From Oreocharis arfaki (Eukaryota > Chordata > Aves > Passeriformes > Paramythiidae): DNA of 64,000 nt. Position numbers and translations under genes: made by a program. Shown here piece after piece: positions 37,836 through 49,900 of this stretch. The stretch covers positions 310,001 to 374,000 of the forward strand of contig VZRR01002171.1 of assembly GCA_013398015.1 (NCBI GenBank), written 5' to 3'. How positions within the stretch are numbered: the stretch's first letter is position 1; the number at the start of each line of letters is the position of its first letter. The notes beneath the pieces are model-generated. The model saw only the letters and a list, made by a program, of their open reading frames with translations, was not told the origin of the DNA and did no database searches.

Positions 37836-38207
37836 AGTAGGTAATTATTTTTAAACATTCTAATTAAAAGCATGGGCAGTGTTCTGTGAACAAAGGTCAA
37901 GGTCTTCCTGGCCTGGTGTCTTGTTTCTGTTGTTGGGTATTCTGCACGTCTTCAGAGGATCCAGGCTGACATGAATGATGGTGGAATAATCTGTTCGCAA
38001 GGAAACTTTCCTTTTCAACTGTTTTAGAAACTCTCTTTTCCTGTGATACAGGAGGGTGTTTATCCTTGATGTCCTTTCGAGTATTTTTTAATGTCCTTCT
38101 TGACAGAGGTAATGTATTCAAGGGGAGTATATGTCATTAATTTGCAGTGATGGCAATATAAATGGCAGTATATTAATATTTTTCATATTCTGTATTCCCT
38201 TCTCAAT
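37836..38207. other. Unassigned spacer between CR1 elements
   Basis: About 370 bp with no recognised identity, lying between CR1 element B and the older CR1-type element. It could be unique DNA or an unrecognised, more diverged part of the older element. Confidence 0.4.
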
Positions 38208-38580
38208 ACATCATAGCATCCTGTTCACTTTTTTTGACCCCTCATGTGTATTGAGCAAATGTCTTCATTGAAGTGCCCGTGATGAATCTTGCATCTTTTT
38301 TCCTGAGAGGTTATAACTAATTCAGAACCCATCAGTATGTACAAGTGGCTTTAAATTTGTTCCTTCTAGTGTACCCTACTCTGCACTTTTTTCACAGTGA
38401 ATTTCATGTGCTGTCAGGTTGTCCAATTACCTAGTTTTTTAAAGGTCCTTCTGGAGTTCCTCACAATCCTTTGTAGTCTTGACTACCCTAAATGGTTCTC
38501 TGTAGTCAGCAGATTTCACATTCTTATTACTTACAGCATGTCAGCTTTCAGTTATTAGTAAATATGAATAACTGCACCTT
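38208..38580 (-). mobile_element. Ancient L3/turtle-type CR1 LINE fragment (element C)
   Basis: In antisense order: 'tagcatcctgttcacttttt', 'gttataactaattcagaacc', 'ttcacagtgaatttcatgtg', 'gttgtccaattacctagttt', 'aggtccttctggagttcctc' and 'tgtagtcttgactaccctaa'. These follow the RT-coding part of the old CR1/L3 lineage known from turtles, crocodilians and, as L3, mammals. Divergence is much higher than in elements A and B. No intact frame remains. It was inserted long before the avian CR1s next to it. Confidence 0.82.
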
Positions 38581-41500
38581 TCATAGTATTGATCATTTGG
38601 ACATGCTTTCTTCATGCACTGGTTATTTTTTCCTTCTTGTTCCTATTTCCAGTCATTTAGTTAGTCTTTCAGTCCGTGGCAGGAATGCACCTGTAAATGC
38701 CTGGGTCACACTGTGAATACTCAGAGACTCTCAGTAGCTACCGGGGCTGGTCTTCAAGGTGTCCTCAATGAAGTAAGTTAGTCTTAAGTGGACTGAATTC
38801 CCTTGGAGATCTTCCCGACCCCTCCAGAATATTTGGCTTTCAAGACTGCATGTCCAAGGTTTCTAAGTAAATTAATACAAAGAAGCTTCTGGAGAGTCCC
38901 TTTGCTCACTCTTTTCTTCACTCAGACTGCTATGGATGGGTTCTCAGGGCACTCCTCGTGGGATAAGGAATTCTGTTACACTCCATATGTTTTGGCACTC
39001 TTTGCTTCTGTTGTAGATAATAACCAATGCTCTTTCTGGTTAAAGAGTTAAAATTGTGTACCTCTAATTATGTGGACTTAGTGCAGCTTTATTCTTGAGG
39101 CTGGAAATACGATAATGCAGCTGTGCTATAGCTCTGCTCTCTTGATCCTTGTTTCTTTCAGAACTCGTGCAGTGTTTCACAGTCCACCTTTGGGGTTGGA
39201 AGCTGCTAAGCTTAAGATACTGTTCAGGGAACGTGTATTGTGAAAAACCCGATGATTTCTTGGGCACAAAAGGTTTACGATGGTTCAAGGTTATGCTGAG
39301 CAAGTAATTGGAAGAGAGATCTGTTGAGAGTAACAAAACAGGCAAACAGCATCAAGAACAGAATATTCCATCAATGAATAGCCAAGGTGAGGCGAGGACT
39401 TTGAGAGGAGGTGGTGTCATATATTCATGCCCAGTTCTGCCTTCTTCAGAGATTGGACATTTAGGACACAGTCAAAAACAGGTGAGAGCTCAGCCTGGTT
39501 CTGAATCAGCCCAGCTGCTCTTAAATTCTTAGAAATGATAAAAGTATTAATCCAAACTTCGTGCAGTCTGTGGAGCACATGATACCGGAACATTCAAAAT
39601 AGGATCTTTTTCTTCTGCTTGACCTTCAAATACTGTCTCTGTTTCTGCTGTGAGAGTCATATGATGACAGGTGGGCTATAAGTGGGGTCAAATTTGCAAA
39701 AGGTTTTGAAACTGAGGAAGGCTCTTGGTCCTTCTCCTAAATGGAGTAGGCAGTTGAATTTGTCAAATTTCAACCTCTTTAATAATCCTGTCTCTGACAA
39801 CACCAATATGATAGAGAGTTGTCTGTTCCAGGTATTATGAATTGTGATTGGTAGTGATTCCAAGAAAAATTTTAGCTTCCTGGCCAATTGCTTTGTTTAA
39901 GCCAACTGTTGATACTCACATGGCTTAATAAGCACAGAGGTCCTGCTGGAAACTGTACTTCCAGAACCTTACTTATATGATGTAGCTGACTGTTTTGGGG
40001 ACTTTGTTCACCCTTGTAATCTGTTTTTATACTCACTATGGTGAAGTTTGGGTTTGTCTATTGCTTTCTTCTAATTAGGTTTTTTTTTTTCTTGTGCTTT
40101 ATTATTTAGCCATACTATTTTGTTCTTGACTTTTTATTATATATATATGTATATATGTGTATATTTTAAAAAATAAATATATATATATGTAGAAACCTCT
40201 TGTGACTCTAATAAGGCACTTTTTAGTAGATTTCTATGGATTTTAATTTCCTAACTCTCCACTTTAGGCTTTACCTAATTTTCTCATTTAGGAAGAAAAG
40301 CCCCTCTCGTACTTAGAGTTTAATGCCCTGTCTCTTGATGTGATGACTTTGATAGGTATCCAATTTAATTACATTCTGACCACTGCTACTTGAGGGCTAA
40401 ATCTTACTTGCCAAACTAGTTCCACTGTGTGACAAGAAACACGTATTTTGTGACTTCTGTGAGCTCCACAGTGAGTTTCCACAGAAAGAAGTAAGTTTAT
40501 GGCATTGAGAGTATTCTTCTTTGCTCTTCAACCTAATGTGACACTTAGCCAGTTGGCAGTCGTGTAGCTGAGGATGTTCATTGTCCCTGTTGCAACTGAT
40601 GGGCACCCACGGCTGCCAAACACAGTTTGAACTGAAGTTCTGGCTTCCCCACCCAATCAAAGGGGAGTGCAGGGCCAGTATTTCCCCACATCAAGCAATG
40701 AGGGCTTTGTTCTTCTTGTCTGCATGAGGAGGACAAGATGTGAATTTGAAGTCACAGTGCTCTCGCTCTTTATATCAAGCCAGTTTTTTTAGCCTCTTGT
40801 GTTTAGAAAAGAGAGAAGGTTTGGTGCTCAAGACTCCGATGACGAAACTTCCTTCTGCTCTGCTTCACGGTAGGCTTCTGTCAAGCTGGGGCTCTCATGC
40901 AAGTGAAATGGGGTATTTCCAAGATCTGGTATAAAGATTTACAAAGGGATTTCAAATATAGGTGCCAATTTCAGATTTCTTCATTTTCCGGTCCCTACCC
41001 GTACTCTTGAATCCACAAAACTCCTGTATTTCTGAAAAATGTTTCTTCCCACCTATATATATTTTTGTTCATATTTGAGAGGAGAGTCGGGCCCTTTCTT
41101 TCCAAGAATCGTCTTTACTCCTTGCCTCAATTTTTTAAAGTGTAATCATCCTGATAAAACACATTGCTTTTTATGATGGCTGGTACATTGTTAAAAACTC
41201 TTGATTGTTGCAGTAGTTAGTGATGTTACTTGGGTTTCTGATCTTCTGATGCAATCAGGCGGCTAGGAAAGCTGGTGGTCCATAGGTCAGTTGGGCAGCA
41301 TGAGCCTTCACTGCCAAAACAGCACAATGTATCAGCAGATGAATTTAATAATTCTTCATAATACCTTTTCTCGTCCCTTTTTCCTAAACCTTAGTGCTAT
41401 ACAATGGTATTTATTAGGTCAGATGATGTACTTTGCTTCAAAACATTAATATGGGAAAAAATGAACAATTGTGATTAAAATTGATTTTTTCCCTTTGGGA

Positions 41501-41683
41501 AGTTAGAGTAAAAAATGGTTACCTGCTCATTTACGAAACAGATTTATTCTGTTGACATGGAAGCTTGTTTGAAATGTAATTGAATTTCTGTTACCTAATG
41601 GAAAGTGACAGTTAACAGTATTTATTTTCCATTTGTGTCTCAGTAGATAACATAACACAATTTTGATTTGTAGTTAGCTTTGG
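38581..41683. other. Unique non-coding DNA with AT microsatellite
   Basis: No gene seen. An 11-T run (40080-40090) precedes an AT-rich microsatellite (40134-40191). Frames at 39064-39345 (minus), 39308-39532 (plus) and 40397-40660 (minus) are unrecognised. Confidence 0.5.
40134..40191. repeat. Interrupted (AT)n microsatellite with inverted symmetry
   Basis: Alternating TA steps on both sides of a central 'gtgtatattttaaaaaataa'. The two (AT)n arms can pair with each other, so the locus could extrude a cruciform. It is likely variable in length. Confidence 0.8.
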
Positions 41684-41753
41684 AATCTGAGATTGTTCTA
41701 TCTCTGTAATTGAAAAGATGGGAGCACGATGGCCTATTACAATTCTGGTTTTG
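41684..41753 (+). repeat. Upstream copy of a 70-bp local duplication
   Basis: The segment beginning 'aatctgagattgttctatct' and containing 'gatgggagcacgatggccta' matches 42361-42429 with about four single-base differences and one 2-bp gap. It lies in non-CR1 DNA, whereas the other copy sits inside a CR1, so this copy is the probable source. Confidence 0.85.
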
Positions 41754-42097
41754 TTTTTTTACACCAGTCAAGGCAACATTAATACAGTAAACAGCATCTA
41801 TTCCAGCTTAATAGTTGTACTGAGATGTTATTTTTGCATCCTGCCTTTCTCATTAGAAACTGCCATATCATGATCTGGATTGATAATTCTTCCATTTAGA
41901 CACTCTGCAGCAGCTAATTTCTGTGAGCTATGGCTCTCTTTTCTTGCCCACCTCAAAATAACTGTTTTACCTTTCAGCCAGAACACTGTTCCTAGCCATA
42001 ATATTACAATTATAGTCTTTATATGTTTCTTTTGCAATTTATTTTCATGATACGTATCTTGCTCACTTTGTATGGTAAATGCTGTCACTCAACACCT

Positions 42098-42354
42098 AGA
42101 GGATGGTCCCAGGATCAGGCCTGGCCAGAATTAGTTCATGAAAGGCAAGTTCTGCTTGACCAACCTGGTCTCACTCTGTTACAGGCTGACCCACTTAATG
42201 GGCGAGGGAAAGGCTGTGGGTGTTGTCTAGCTGGACTTCAATAAAGTCCTGACATCATTTTGCACTGCTTTCTCCTGGGAAAATTAGCTGCTTAGATGGG
42301 TGTACTGTTTGCTGGTAGAAAACTGGCTGGATGGCTGGGCCCGGAGAGTGGTGG
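42098..42354 (+). mobile_element. CR1 LINE, 5' block of a patched copy
   Basis: Sense-strand CR1 RT region: 'aggatcaggcctggccagaa', 'tagttcatgaaaggcaagtt', 'gcttgaccaacctggtctca', 'ctggacttcaataaagtcct'. It ends at 'gagagtggtgg', where the translation ENWLDGWARRVV corresponds to the conserved end-of-RT motif of CR1. The next several hundred bases of the family are missing. The element resumes at about 42432 after a foreign segment. Confidence 0.92.
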
Positions 42355-42360
42355 CAAGTT

Positions 42361-42429
42361 AATCTGAGTTTGTTCTGTCTCTGATTGAAATGATGGGAGC
42401 ACGATGGCCTAACACAATTCTGGTTTTGT
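42361..42429 (+). repeat. Downstream copy of the 70-bp duplication, inserted in CR1
   Basis: 'aatctgagtttgttctgtct' through 'gatgggagcacgatggccta' to 'acaattctggttttgt'. It is nearly identical to 41684-41753 and unlike any CR1 sequence I know. It fills exactly the gap between two CR1 blocks that are normally separated by several hundred bases of CR1. Confidence 0.88.
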
Positions 42430-42431
42430 CT

Positions 42432-42960
42432 GGTGATCGTCTCCATGTACTTGGCACTGGTGAGGGCATACCTCGAATCCTGTGTTCAGTTCTGGGCCCC
42501 TCACAGCAAGAAAGACACTGAAGTGCTGGAGTGAGTCCAGAGAAGGGCAAGAAAGCTGGTGAAGGTCCAGAGCACAAGTCTTACAAGGAGCAGCTGAGGG
42601 AGCTGACATTGTTTAGCCTGAAGAAAAGGAGGTTCAAGAGGGACCTTGTTGCTCTCTAGGGTGACCTGAAAGGAGGTGGTAGTGAGGAGAGGGTCAGTCT
42701 TTTCTCCCACATAACAAGAATTAGGACAAGAAGAAAACCCCTGAAGTTGCACCAGAGGGGGCTAAGATTGGATATTAGGAAAAATTTCTTCACTGAGAGG
42801 GTGGTCAGGCATTGGAACAAGACGTTCAAGGAAGTGGTGGAATCACCGTCTCTGGAAGTGTTCTAAAGGTGTGTGGATGTGGCACTTGGGGTATGGTATA
42901 GGAGTGAACACGGTGCTGGGCTAACAGACTCAGTGATCTTTTCCAACCTTAACAATACCA
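42432..42960 (+). mobile_element. CR1 LINE, 3' block of a patched copy
   Basis: The CR1 match resumes with 'tacttggcactggtgagggc', 'ctgtgttcagttctgggccc' and 'agagaagggcaagaaagctg'. It continues through 'ttaggaaaaatttcttcact', 'gggtggtcaggcattggaac' and 'actcagtgatcttttccaac' to a decayed tail. It is in the same orientation and order as the block at 42098-42354, so both are one insertion. The final ATTCTATG tail repeat is not preserved. Frames on both strands in 42.3-42.75 kb are repeat-derived. Confidence 0.93.
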
Positions 42961-45855
42961 TAAAAGCCATTGCTTCAGCATTAATATTAAAAGTAGTAAG
43001 TGACAACTTGGTTCTTATATTATTTCATGCCTTATGCTGCAATTTTCCTGCTGCTTTTTATTTAGAGTTCGGCTTACCCCTAAATGATTAGACAGCCTCT
43101 TCACACAAAGGGAGCTATTTCATTTTGAAGCCAACATCTCCCCATTCCTACTGGTTCTATAAGTCTGGTGGCACTGAAGGAGAAACATTTTTTGGAGAGG
43201 CAGTTGCCTTTCCTTTGTCACGATGAAACCTTTGCTGTCAAGGCCTGGTCACCATTTACTTGCCTTGTAACTTGCATAGTTGTTACCACATTTATGAAAG
43301 AATCTAAGGTGAGTGTTACGTAGCAGGACCCAATATTGTGGAGGAGCTTGTTTGCTCATAAGTGGGGATGGTACAAGGTGGTGCTTCTTTAAGAGAAGAA
43401 GGTGGCTGTCACAGCACAGCCTCCATTCACCCAACCTGCATTCCAGATGGGCCAGAAGCAGGACACTAAACACTCACATTGGGTTACGAGCTTTCACTGC
43501 CTATTTTGGTACACAGTTTCGAACTTGAAAGTTTTAAAACAGTAGTTGTGCACTGTCTATTACAGCATTTAGGAAGAGGTATGATTCAGATCATATTTTT
43601 GGTATATTCAAGTGTTATGTGCTCATGAATTCAGGCTTTTTATAGTGTATCAGATATAACAACTATTAATTATTTTACCACCAGCTTTTTTTCTTTGAGC
43701 TGATGAATAAATTAAGAAGTCAGGTTTTTATGAGTCTTGAGTCTTAAGTTGATTCAGGAAGAGAAAATAGAAATGTGGTACTATGGTTTCTAAAATGGAA
43801 ACTGAGTAGAGCTGCTATGTATCAGTAACATGCTATCAAGAAGGATTGTTTCATTTGGATTATTTTAAGGGATTGTGTGCATGAAAGTCACAGAAAATGG
43901 ATTTCTGGATTTTTGAAAATCCAGAAGTAGTTCCTGAAAATAGAGAAGCATTGTGTTCTACAGCTCCTGCCTTTAGGTTTTTAATTCAAACAAAAGAGTG
44001 CATATTTTCAAAGTGTGCTTCATTAAAACCTCAGTGATTTCTGATATGAGCTTCGTAGAACTTGAGTTTATTTATTCAATAAATAGATGAAATCATAAAT
44101 AACAACAGTGCAAAAGATAGCCTAAATTGACAAAAACCAAATTAATCTGAGCCTAGGACTTGCTGCGTTGAATATGAACAAAAAGTATTTCAATAAGAAG
44201 CATGAAATGTGTCGTATTTTCAGAGCAGCCTTGAGCTGCTCTGCAGTACTCATAAACCACAGATTTAATCTTTGTCCGTTGGTTGGCTCAAAATAGTTAA
44301 AATTTCAGACTTCCCCTGGATAAGGACTTACTAATGAACAATTACTTAGTTAGACCATTTGTAATTGTGCTATTTAATGTGTAGATATGCAATCTGAAGT
44401 GATAGATGTCCAAGCCTGTAATGGCTAAGTATTTCAAGACATTTTAACAAGACCTAGATTGGAGATTTCAATGGGTGTTTCCATGCATACTTCTTTACAT
44501 ATGCAAAAATACATGTATGCATACAGGGGTACACATATGTATGTGTCTATATAGATGTGTGTGTGCATGCATAAATCGGGGAGTCTGTTGCGACATTACT
44601 TATCAAGTACAGATGATAATCAACTCATGAGCACACATATTTTCAGTGGTATAGTGTGGCTGCCATATGAGTGAGAGAGCTTTTTCACAGACACAAAAGC
44701 TTAATGTTCAGTACTGTTTTGTATTGAAAACATTACAGTTAATGCAAGACGGAATTTGTAAACTTTGAAGGTTTAGAGGGCTTTCACTTCTTTACTCTCC
44801 AGATCTGCAGATACTCAGCAGTCCGTGGCAGCAAGGTTTTTCCATATTTGTTCTTTTTTAACCCTAAGTTAAGACTGTATGCTGACCTTTATTGACGTCT
44901 CCTACATGCCAGATTCTAATTATCCAGTCTGGAAGAGAATTTCTACTGATTCTGTTAATAGCTGAAACAGAAATCAAAGTAATTTACAGAGCATTTTGGG
45001 AAATAAGCTGTCTTTTCCTGGAACGGTGGCATTTGAGTAGGCTTTATGTGGAAAACTTTGTGTGTGAAATACACAGTGATACCCTATGTGAGAAGGAGAT
45101 AGAGGGTGTATAAATACTGTTTCATCAGTTGTTTATATTTAATTGGTACATTCTTGCAGGAACTGCGCTGATCTCTGTTGATAATTGTGTAAAACAGAAG
45201 TTCCAGGCATAAATGTGTGCTTCAAAATAGCTGTGTAGCAGAAATGAAAATATGTCTTAGAAGTAACTAGATCTGTGGAAAAACTTCCAATAGAGAGAAA
45301 TGAAAAGGTGGAATCACTTAGTTTTGAGCAGAGATTAATGGTAGAAGCCGTAGGAAATAATGGTACAAGAAAAGCCTGGGGAGATTCCTTACTTACCTCC
45401 TTCTTCATCATCTCAGAATGGTGAGAGGAGGGAAGCATCCTACTGGAATTAATGTATTTATCTAGTTATTTATTCATCACTGTACAATTTGACTTGTCAG
45501 TGTGTTAATAGTTTTATTTTTATATTGCAGTCGTCAGGGAAGGAAGTGTAATTATTGCCGTTTTAAAGGGCAGTGTCTTGTGCAGGACATCAGAAGCCTG
45601 TTCCTGAATCCATGTGCTCACTGCTGGTATGATTTTATTCTGAGATGTATCCATTTCAAGTAAAATTTAATAAATGTAAAATAGCTAAAGTTAGCACATA
45701 CACTTGTGTATTTTGAACCCCAAGCAATGAAGGTATAGGCCTTTGTTTCCCTGACTGTGGTAATTGCTGCTTAGCTGGAGAGAAGGGTACGTGTTGTACA
45801 CAGACATCTTTGAGGAGTTCTTGCAGTAGGATGGATAGCACTGGAAACCTGGCGT
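42961..45855. other. Unique non-coding DNA
   Basis: No gene or recognised repeat apart from a purine-pyrimidine alternating stretch at 44509-44575. The 73-codon frame at 44892-45113 and the 99-codon minus frame at 45139-45438 are unrecognised. Confidence 0.5.
44509..44575. repeat. Degenerate TA/TG/CA-rich low-complexity stretch
   Basis: Imperfect alternating purine-pyrimidine sequence ('acatgtatgcatacagg', 'acacatatgtatgtgtct', 'gatgtgtgtgtgcatgcata'). It is a decayed compound microsatellite, and alternating tracts of this kind can take up Z-DNA. Confidence 0.6.
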
Positions 45856-45959
45856 GGCTCAAGATCTTCCTGGAGAGTGCTGAGCTCCTTTTGTTGCACA
45901 TGTTCATGGCTCAAGATCTTCCTGGAGAGTGCTGAGCTCCTTTTGTTGCACATGTTCAT
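45856..45959 (+). repeat. Exact 52-bp tandem duplication
   Basis: The 52-bp unit starting 'ggctcaagatcttcctggag' and ending 'gcacatgttcat' occurs twice back to back (45856-45907 and 45908-45959) without a single difference, followed by the first few bases of a third unit ('ggctct'). On the minus strand it makes a repeated peptide (MNMCNKRSSALSRKILSH) in chance frames. Zero divergence points to a very recent duplication, a segregating length variant, or an assembly artefact. Confidence 0.95.
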
Positions 45960-46759
45960 GGCTCTCTGCTGGGTGTTCTCTTGTGTGCTGGGTTTTCAGA
46001 GAAGTAATCATGGTGAAAGTGGCTCAATCAGTGACATGGGTTGAATGACATTAATAAGGTTTTGAATTATATCTAGTTTACATATTAAATTGAGACTGTT
46101 ATCTGTAGTGTATCTACCATAGCGGGAAAAAACCTACATATGGATGAACTTAATCTGCACTTAATCATTGGTCTGTAGACATGTTGTCCTCAGAGATGGT
46201 GCAGATCCACAAGATGTCTGTTAGCAGGATTTTTGTGCTTAGTCTTGTGAATAGGCTGTAAAATCAGAGGTGGAAGGACTCCTTTTGACTAAGCCATTGG
46301 TGTGGCTTGTGTGTATTATTCCTTCTAGCAGATATGTGGAATCTGCTGCATTTTAGACATGTACTCCTGATGCAGAGGCAAACGTGGCCCGCCAGTTAAA
46401 ATATCCGTTCCTTTCACTTTGGTCCTCTTTACCATAAACAGCTTTGTCAGTGGTAGTGTTGTTAGGAGTCAGATGAACTGGTCTGCAGATGAGCACCTGT
46501 GAGATGATGGCAAGCCCCCAGTACAGGGATATATCCCAATTTGGCTGGGGGGAGGTTCAGCCCTTGTTGTCCTCTTGTTTGTCTGTCTCCTATGTTATTT
46601 CTCCCTCCTGACCCATTTCACACACCACATAGGATAAACTGAAACTGAAGCAGAGGGGAATAAACTCAGAGATTGGTATAGATTTGCTCTCTCCTTCCCG
46701 TTCTATTGCTCTCTACCACAGAGGGGGGCTGCTGTCCTCCCAGCTTACCTCATCTTCCT
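45960..46759. other. Unassigned non-coding DNA before CR1 fragment
   Basis: Nothing recognised. The last 200 bp ('ggataaactgaaactgaagc' and following) do not match CR1 sequence I know. Confidence 0.45.
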
Positions 46760-46970
46760 TGCAAAAGAGCAGGGGGTAATGATTTTAAATTAAAAGAGGG
46801 TAGATTAAATGTAAGGAAGACATTTTTTGCAATGAAGGTGGCAAAACACTTGAACAGTTTGCTGAGAGGGATGGTCCCAACTCTGGAAACATTCCAGGTC
46901 AGGTTGGATGGGGCTGTGAGCAGCCTGATCTAGTTGAAGATGTCTCTGCTCATTGCAGGGGAGTTGAGTC
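46760..46970 (+). mobile_element. CR1 LINE, 3'-region fragment lacking its terminus
   Basis: Sense-strand match to the last part of ORF2 and the 3' UTR: 'gattttaaattaaaagaggg', 'tagattaaatgtaaggaaga', 'aacattccaggtcaggttgg', 'atggggctgtgagcagcctg', 'atctagttgaagatgtctct', 'cattgcaggggagttgagtc'. The match stops before the 'gatgatctttaaggtccctt' segment and the tail repeats. Because CR1 insertions begin at the 3' end, loss of the terminus means a later deletion here. The start is fuzzy. Confidence 0.85.
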
Positions 46971-49900
46971 AAAGTATCTGTATAAACATGCAGTCATCCA
47001 AAAGTTGTGCTTTTATGTTGTCCTAGAAGTGCCTTAGCTTACACACTGTAAAAAACTGGTGATAAGGATTCCTGTCTGAGTTCTTACCTATTAAAACCTT
47101 TGCCCTTCCATTTGAAAAGTATATAGGGATGTGCATGAAATGAAGGAAAATTTATGGAAAGGTTTACTACACACATTGTTAGTATTAAGTGCTTGTACAT
47201 ATAAATGCATTTTATTGCAGAGGTTTCAGTGAATACTGTGAGCAGATATGCTTTGAAACACAGTAGTAAGCCATCTTCTGACAGGGCCTGAAGTTTCTAC
47301 ATGCATTACTTTTGTTCTCCAAAATTTTTATTATAAGCTCAGCAGCATAAAAGTAGTGGTGGATTCCAGCTCCAGTTTTGATGTGCGGTGCTGAGCTACA
47401 AAGAGGTTTCTAGAGGGAGACTTCACTTAACTGTGCTCAGACTGGAAAGCAAAACTGGTGCTCCCCAAGTGTTGGATCCAGATCAGCAGGAATTTTAGAG
47501 CAGAAATGAGGAACTAGGGAGTGTAAGACTCCTTTAAAAAAACCCTTCAACACAAACCACAAACAAAGAAAAAGCCTGTTGAGAACATCAGTGTGAATAC
47601 TCCAGCTCGACAGTTTCGAAGACCAGAAAATCTGTTTGGAGGAATGGAAATAAATGTGGGGAAGTCTTAGGGGTAATAATGTACTTGCAGGGAATTTTAA
47701 GTTGCTGCTTTCAAACTCTTTTTCTAGCACCTTCTCTTTCGGTGAACTTTCTCATGGTTTAAAAACCAAATCATATGTATTCGATACCAACGGCCCTACT
47801 TTACGTGTCTGCAGTGCCTTTGAAATACTTTATTTGCCAATTCTCATATAGAATATATGTACTAAAGTGTCCTTAATTTTCTACTGAAATCTCAAATCAT
47901 GCATTTGGAGGGTGTTTCTGTAGTAGCTTTTAACTGCTAAAAAGTGCATCTAGGATTCTTATATATTTCAGATTCTTTGTATAAGAGTTTACTTTCTGTA
48001 AGCTTAACAGTATACAAGATGCAATATAGAGTTTATTGGCCCAGCACAGAGTTTAGTAGAGCAGGGGCAGTGTCTGAGTTGAATAATTTTTATGTTTAAA
48101 AAATTATATATTTATTTTTAAATTACATGCCTGCATGTGCTGTGCTCCCAGGAGGGTCTCTGATAATTAAAATACAGGGAAGTTAGTTTAGGTATGTAAA
48201 ACTTCTCATTGTAACAGCGTGTGATATTGTTTGCCAAACCTCACCAATAGTTACAGTGACATGTCTTGGTAGGACAAAAGCTGTAAGTATTGCCAGCAAT
48301 CACTTTGCTCTCAGTTAGGAAAGCAAAGATTTGGTTGAAGGCATGTATTTTTGTTTGAGACCACTGGTGCCTGAAACCATGGAAAGGGCAAAACATTTCT
48401 GATAGCTTTCTATAATATATAATTTAATGTAGTTATTTTTCTGTACAGGAATACAAGTAAGAAAAGAATACTGGGAAAAAGAAGAAGCGTACTAGAATAA
48501 TATAATTTAAACTTTGACAGTGTACCATCATTTGCAGCTGATAATGCTAATGAAAATTATGGAGACACTGTTCTGCTTACAGAAGAGTGGAAGATGAGAA
48601 TGAATATATGCTTCTGGCTAATTGTGATGCTCATAATTCTGTGATTCCATATAGCAGGAGAGAGTACACTGCATGTCATTCACCAGCTGCTTTTAAAAGT
48701 GTGTAAAAGGAGCAATTTTCAATCGCTTTTCTGCAAGTGACAGCAGAGTTTTAAAATTGCAGGAGATATGTCAGTTTGCCAACCTTTATGTGAGGGTAGC
48801 TTGTATCAAAGAGCTGAGGACAAGTATTTGGCTACAAATGCATCTGTTGTTTGAAAACATATAACAGCAAAACAAAATGGTGAAAGGGATTTCATTTATT
48901 AGTGTACATGAGGCAGCTCTCAAATAAATACCCGTGTCACAGTTTGATGCTGGCAAACAGAACTATCTTAACTTAATTAGATAGGTTTCTCAGAAAATAA
49001 GGGAATTATTCCTAATCATTAGTAACAGTGAAATTTGACAGAAATTTGCATTTGTTTGCATGAAAAAAGCTTTGTACTGACAAATTCAGTAGCTGTGTCT
49101 GTACTTCAAGACTTGATATTAAGAAATGGTTAAATATTCGGTCTCCAGATATCATGTCTCTCAAATTCTTACAAATTATGGAGATTATTGTGCCAGCAAG
49201 TGCAGCATTGAATAATATATATCCTGTGTGTTGGTAGATTAGAACAGATGGTGAAAGAATGGTAAATACTCTTTCCAGTAAGAATTATCTTTAGGTTAAA
49301 ATGTTTGTCTATAAAAGGATCTAGGAATTGACCAAAAATAAGGGAGAAGCATTAAAATTTATAAAAGTTCCCATTTGAAAGAATAAATAGGAGGTTATTA
49401 GAACTGAATTGTTCTTTTGAAAATAGTGGAGTGGTCAGTAATCTTAAAGTGACCGTGTTGGTCGTTGTGGCTGGAGTGAAGCCTGGTGATGCAGGATGGG
49501 TGGTGATGGCCACCAGGAAGCTCCGCATCTGCCTTTACATCCACATGTCACACGTGCAACTGTTGCCTATCCAATATTCCCGGCTGAAGCAACAATTCTA
49601 GCTGTGGTTGTTTGAGATTAATGCAAAATGGACACTCAGTCGTGTTGCTCCCAGGTAGTTGTAAATAGTCTGTAGCAGCCCTGTAGTATTTTCTCAGTGA
49701 GTAAAATTGAATTTGTATGACTGTTAGAAATTAGTCTGGTAAGGGTCAGTATCTAGGAGCTTCAGATTCACCCGTTTGTTTTCTCTGGCTTCTGCATGCT
49801 TATGAATGGGATGCGGCCCTTCCAGCTTCAGATTAACTGCGGTACCAGAGTGTTATTTGTGGTATGATAACTGCTCTTTTTATCTAGGGAGACAGGCAGA

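Noticed and set aside
36826..37840. Cluster of open frames up to 135 codons on both strands
   Set aside because: Explained by the GC-richer antisense CR1 element B; not host genes.
42255..42752. Several 60-83-codon minus-strand frames
   Set aside because: Antisense shadows of the plus-strand CR1.
48636..48652. 'attctgtgattccat', similar to the CR1 tail repeat
   Set aside because: No CR1 3' UTR sequence precedes it; two imperfect 8-mers are expected by chance in this composition.
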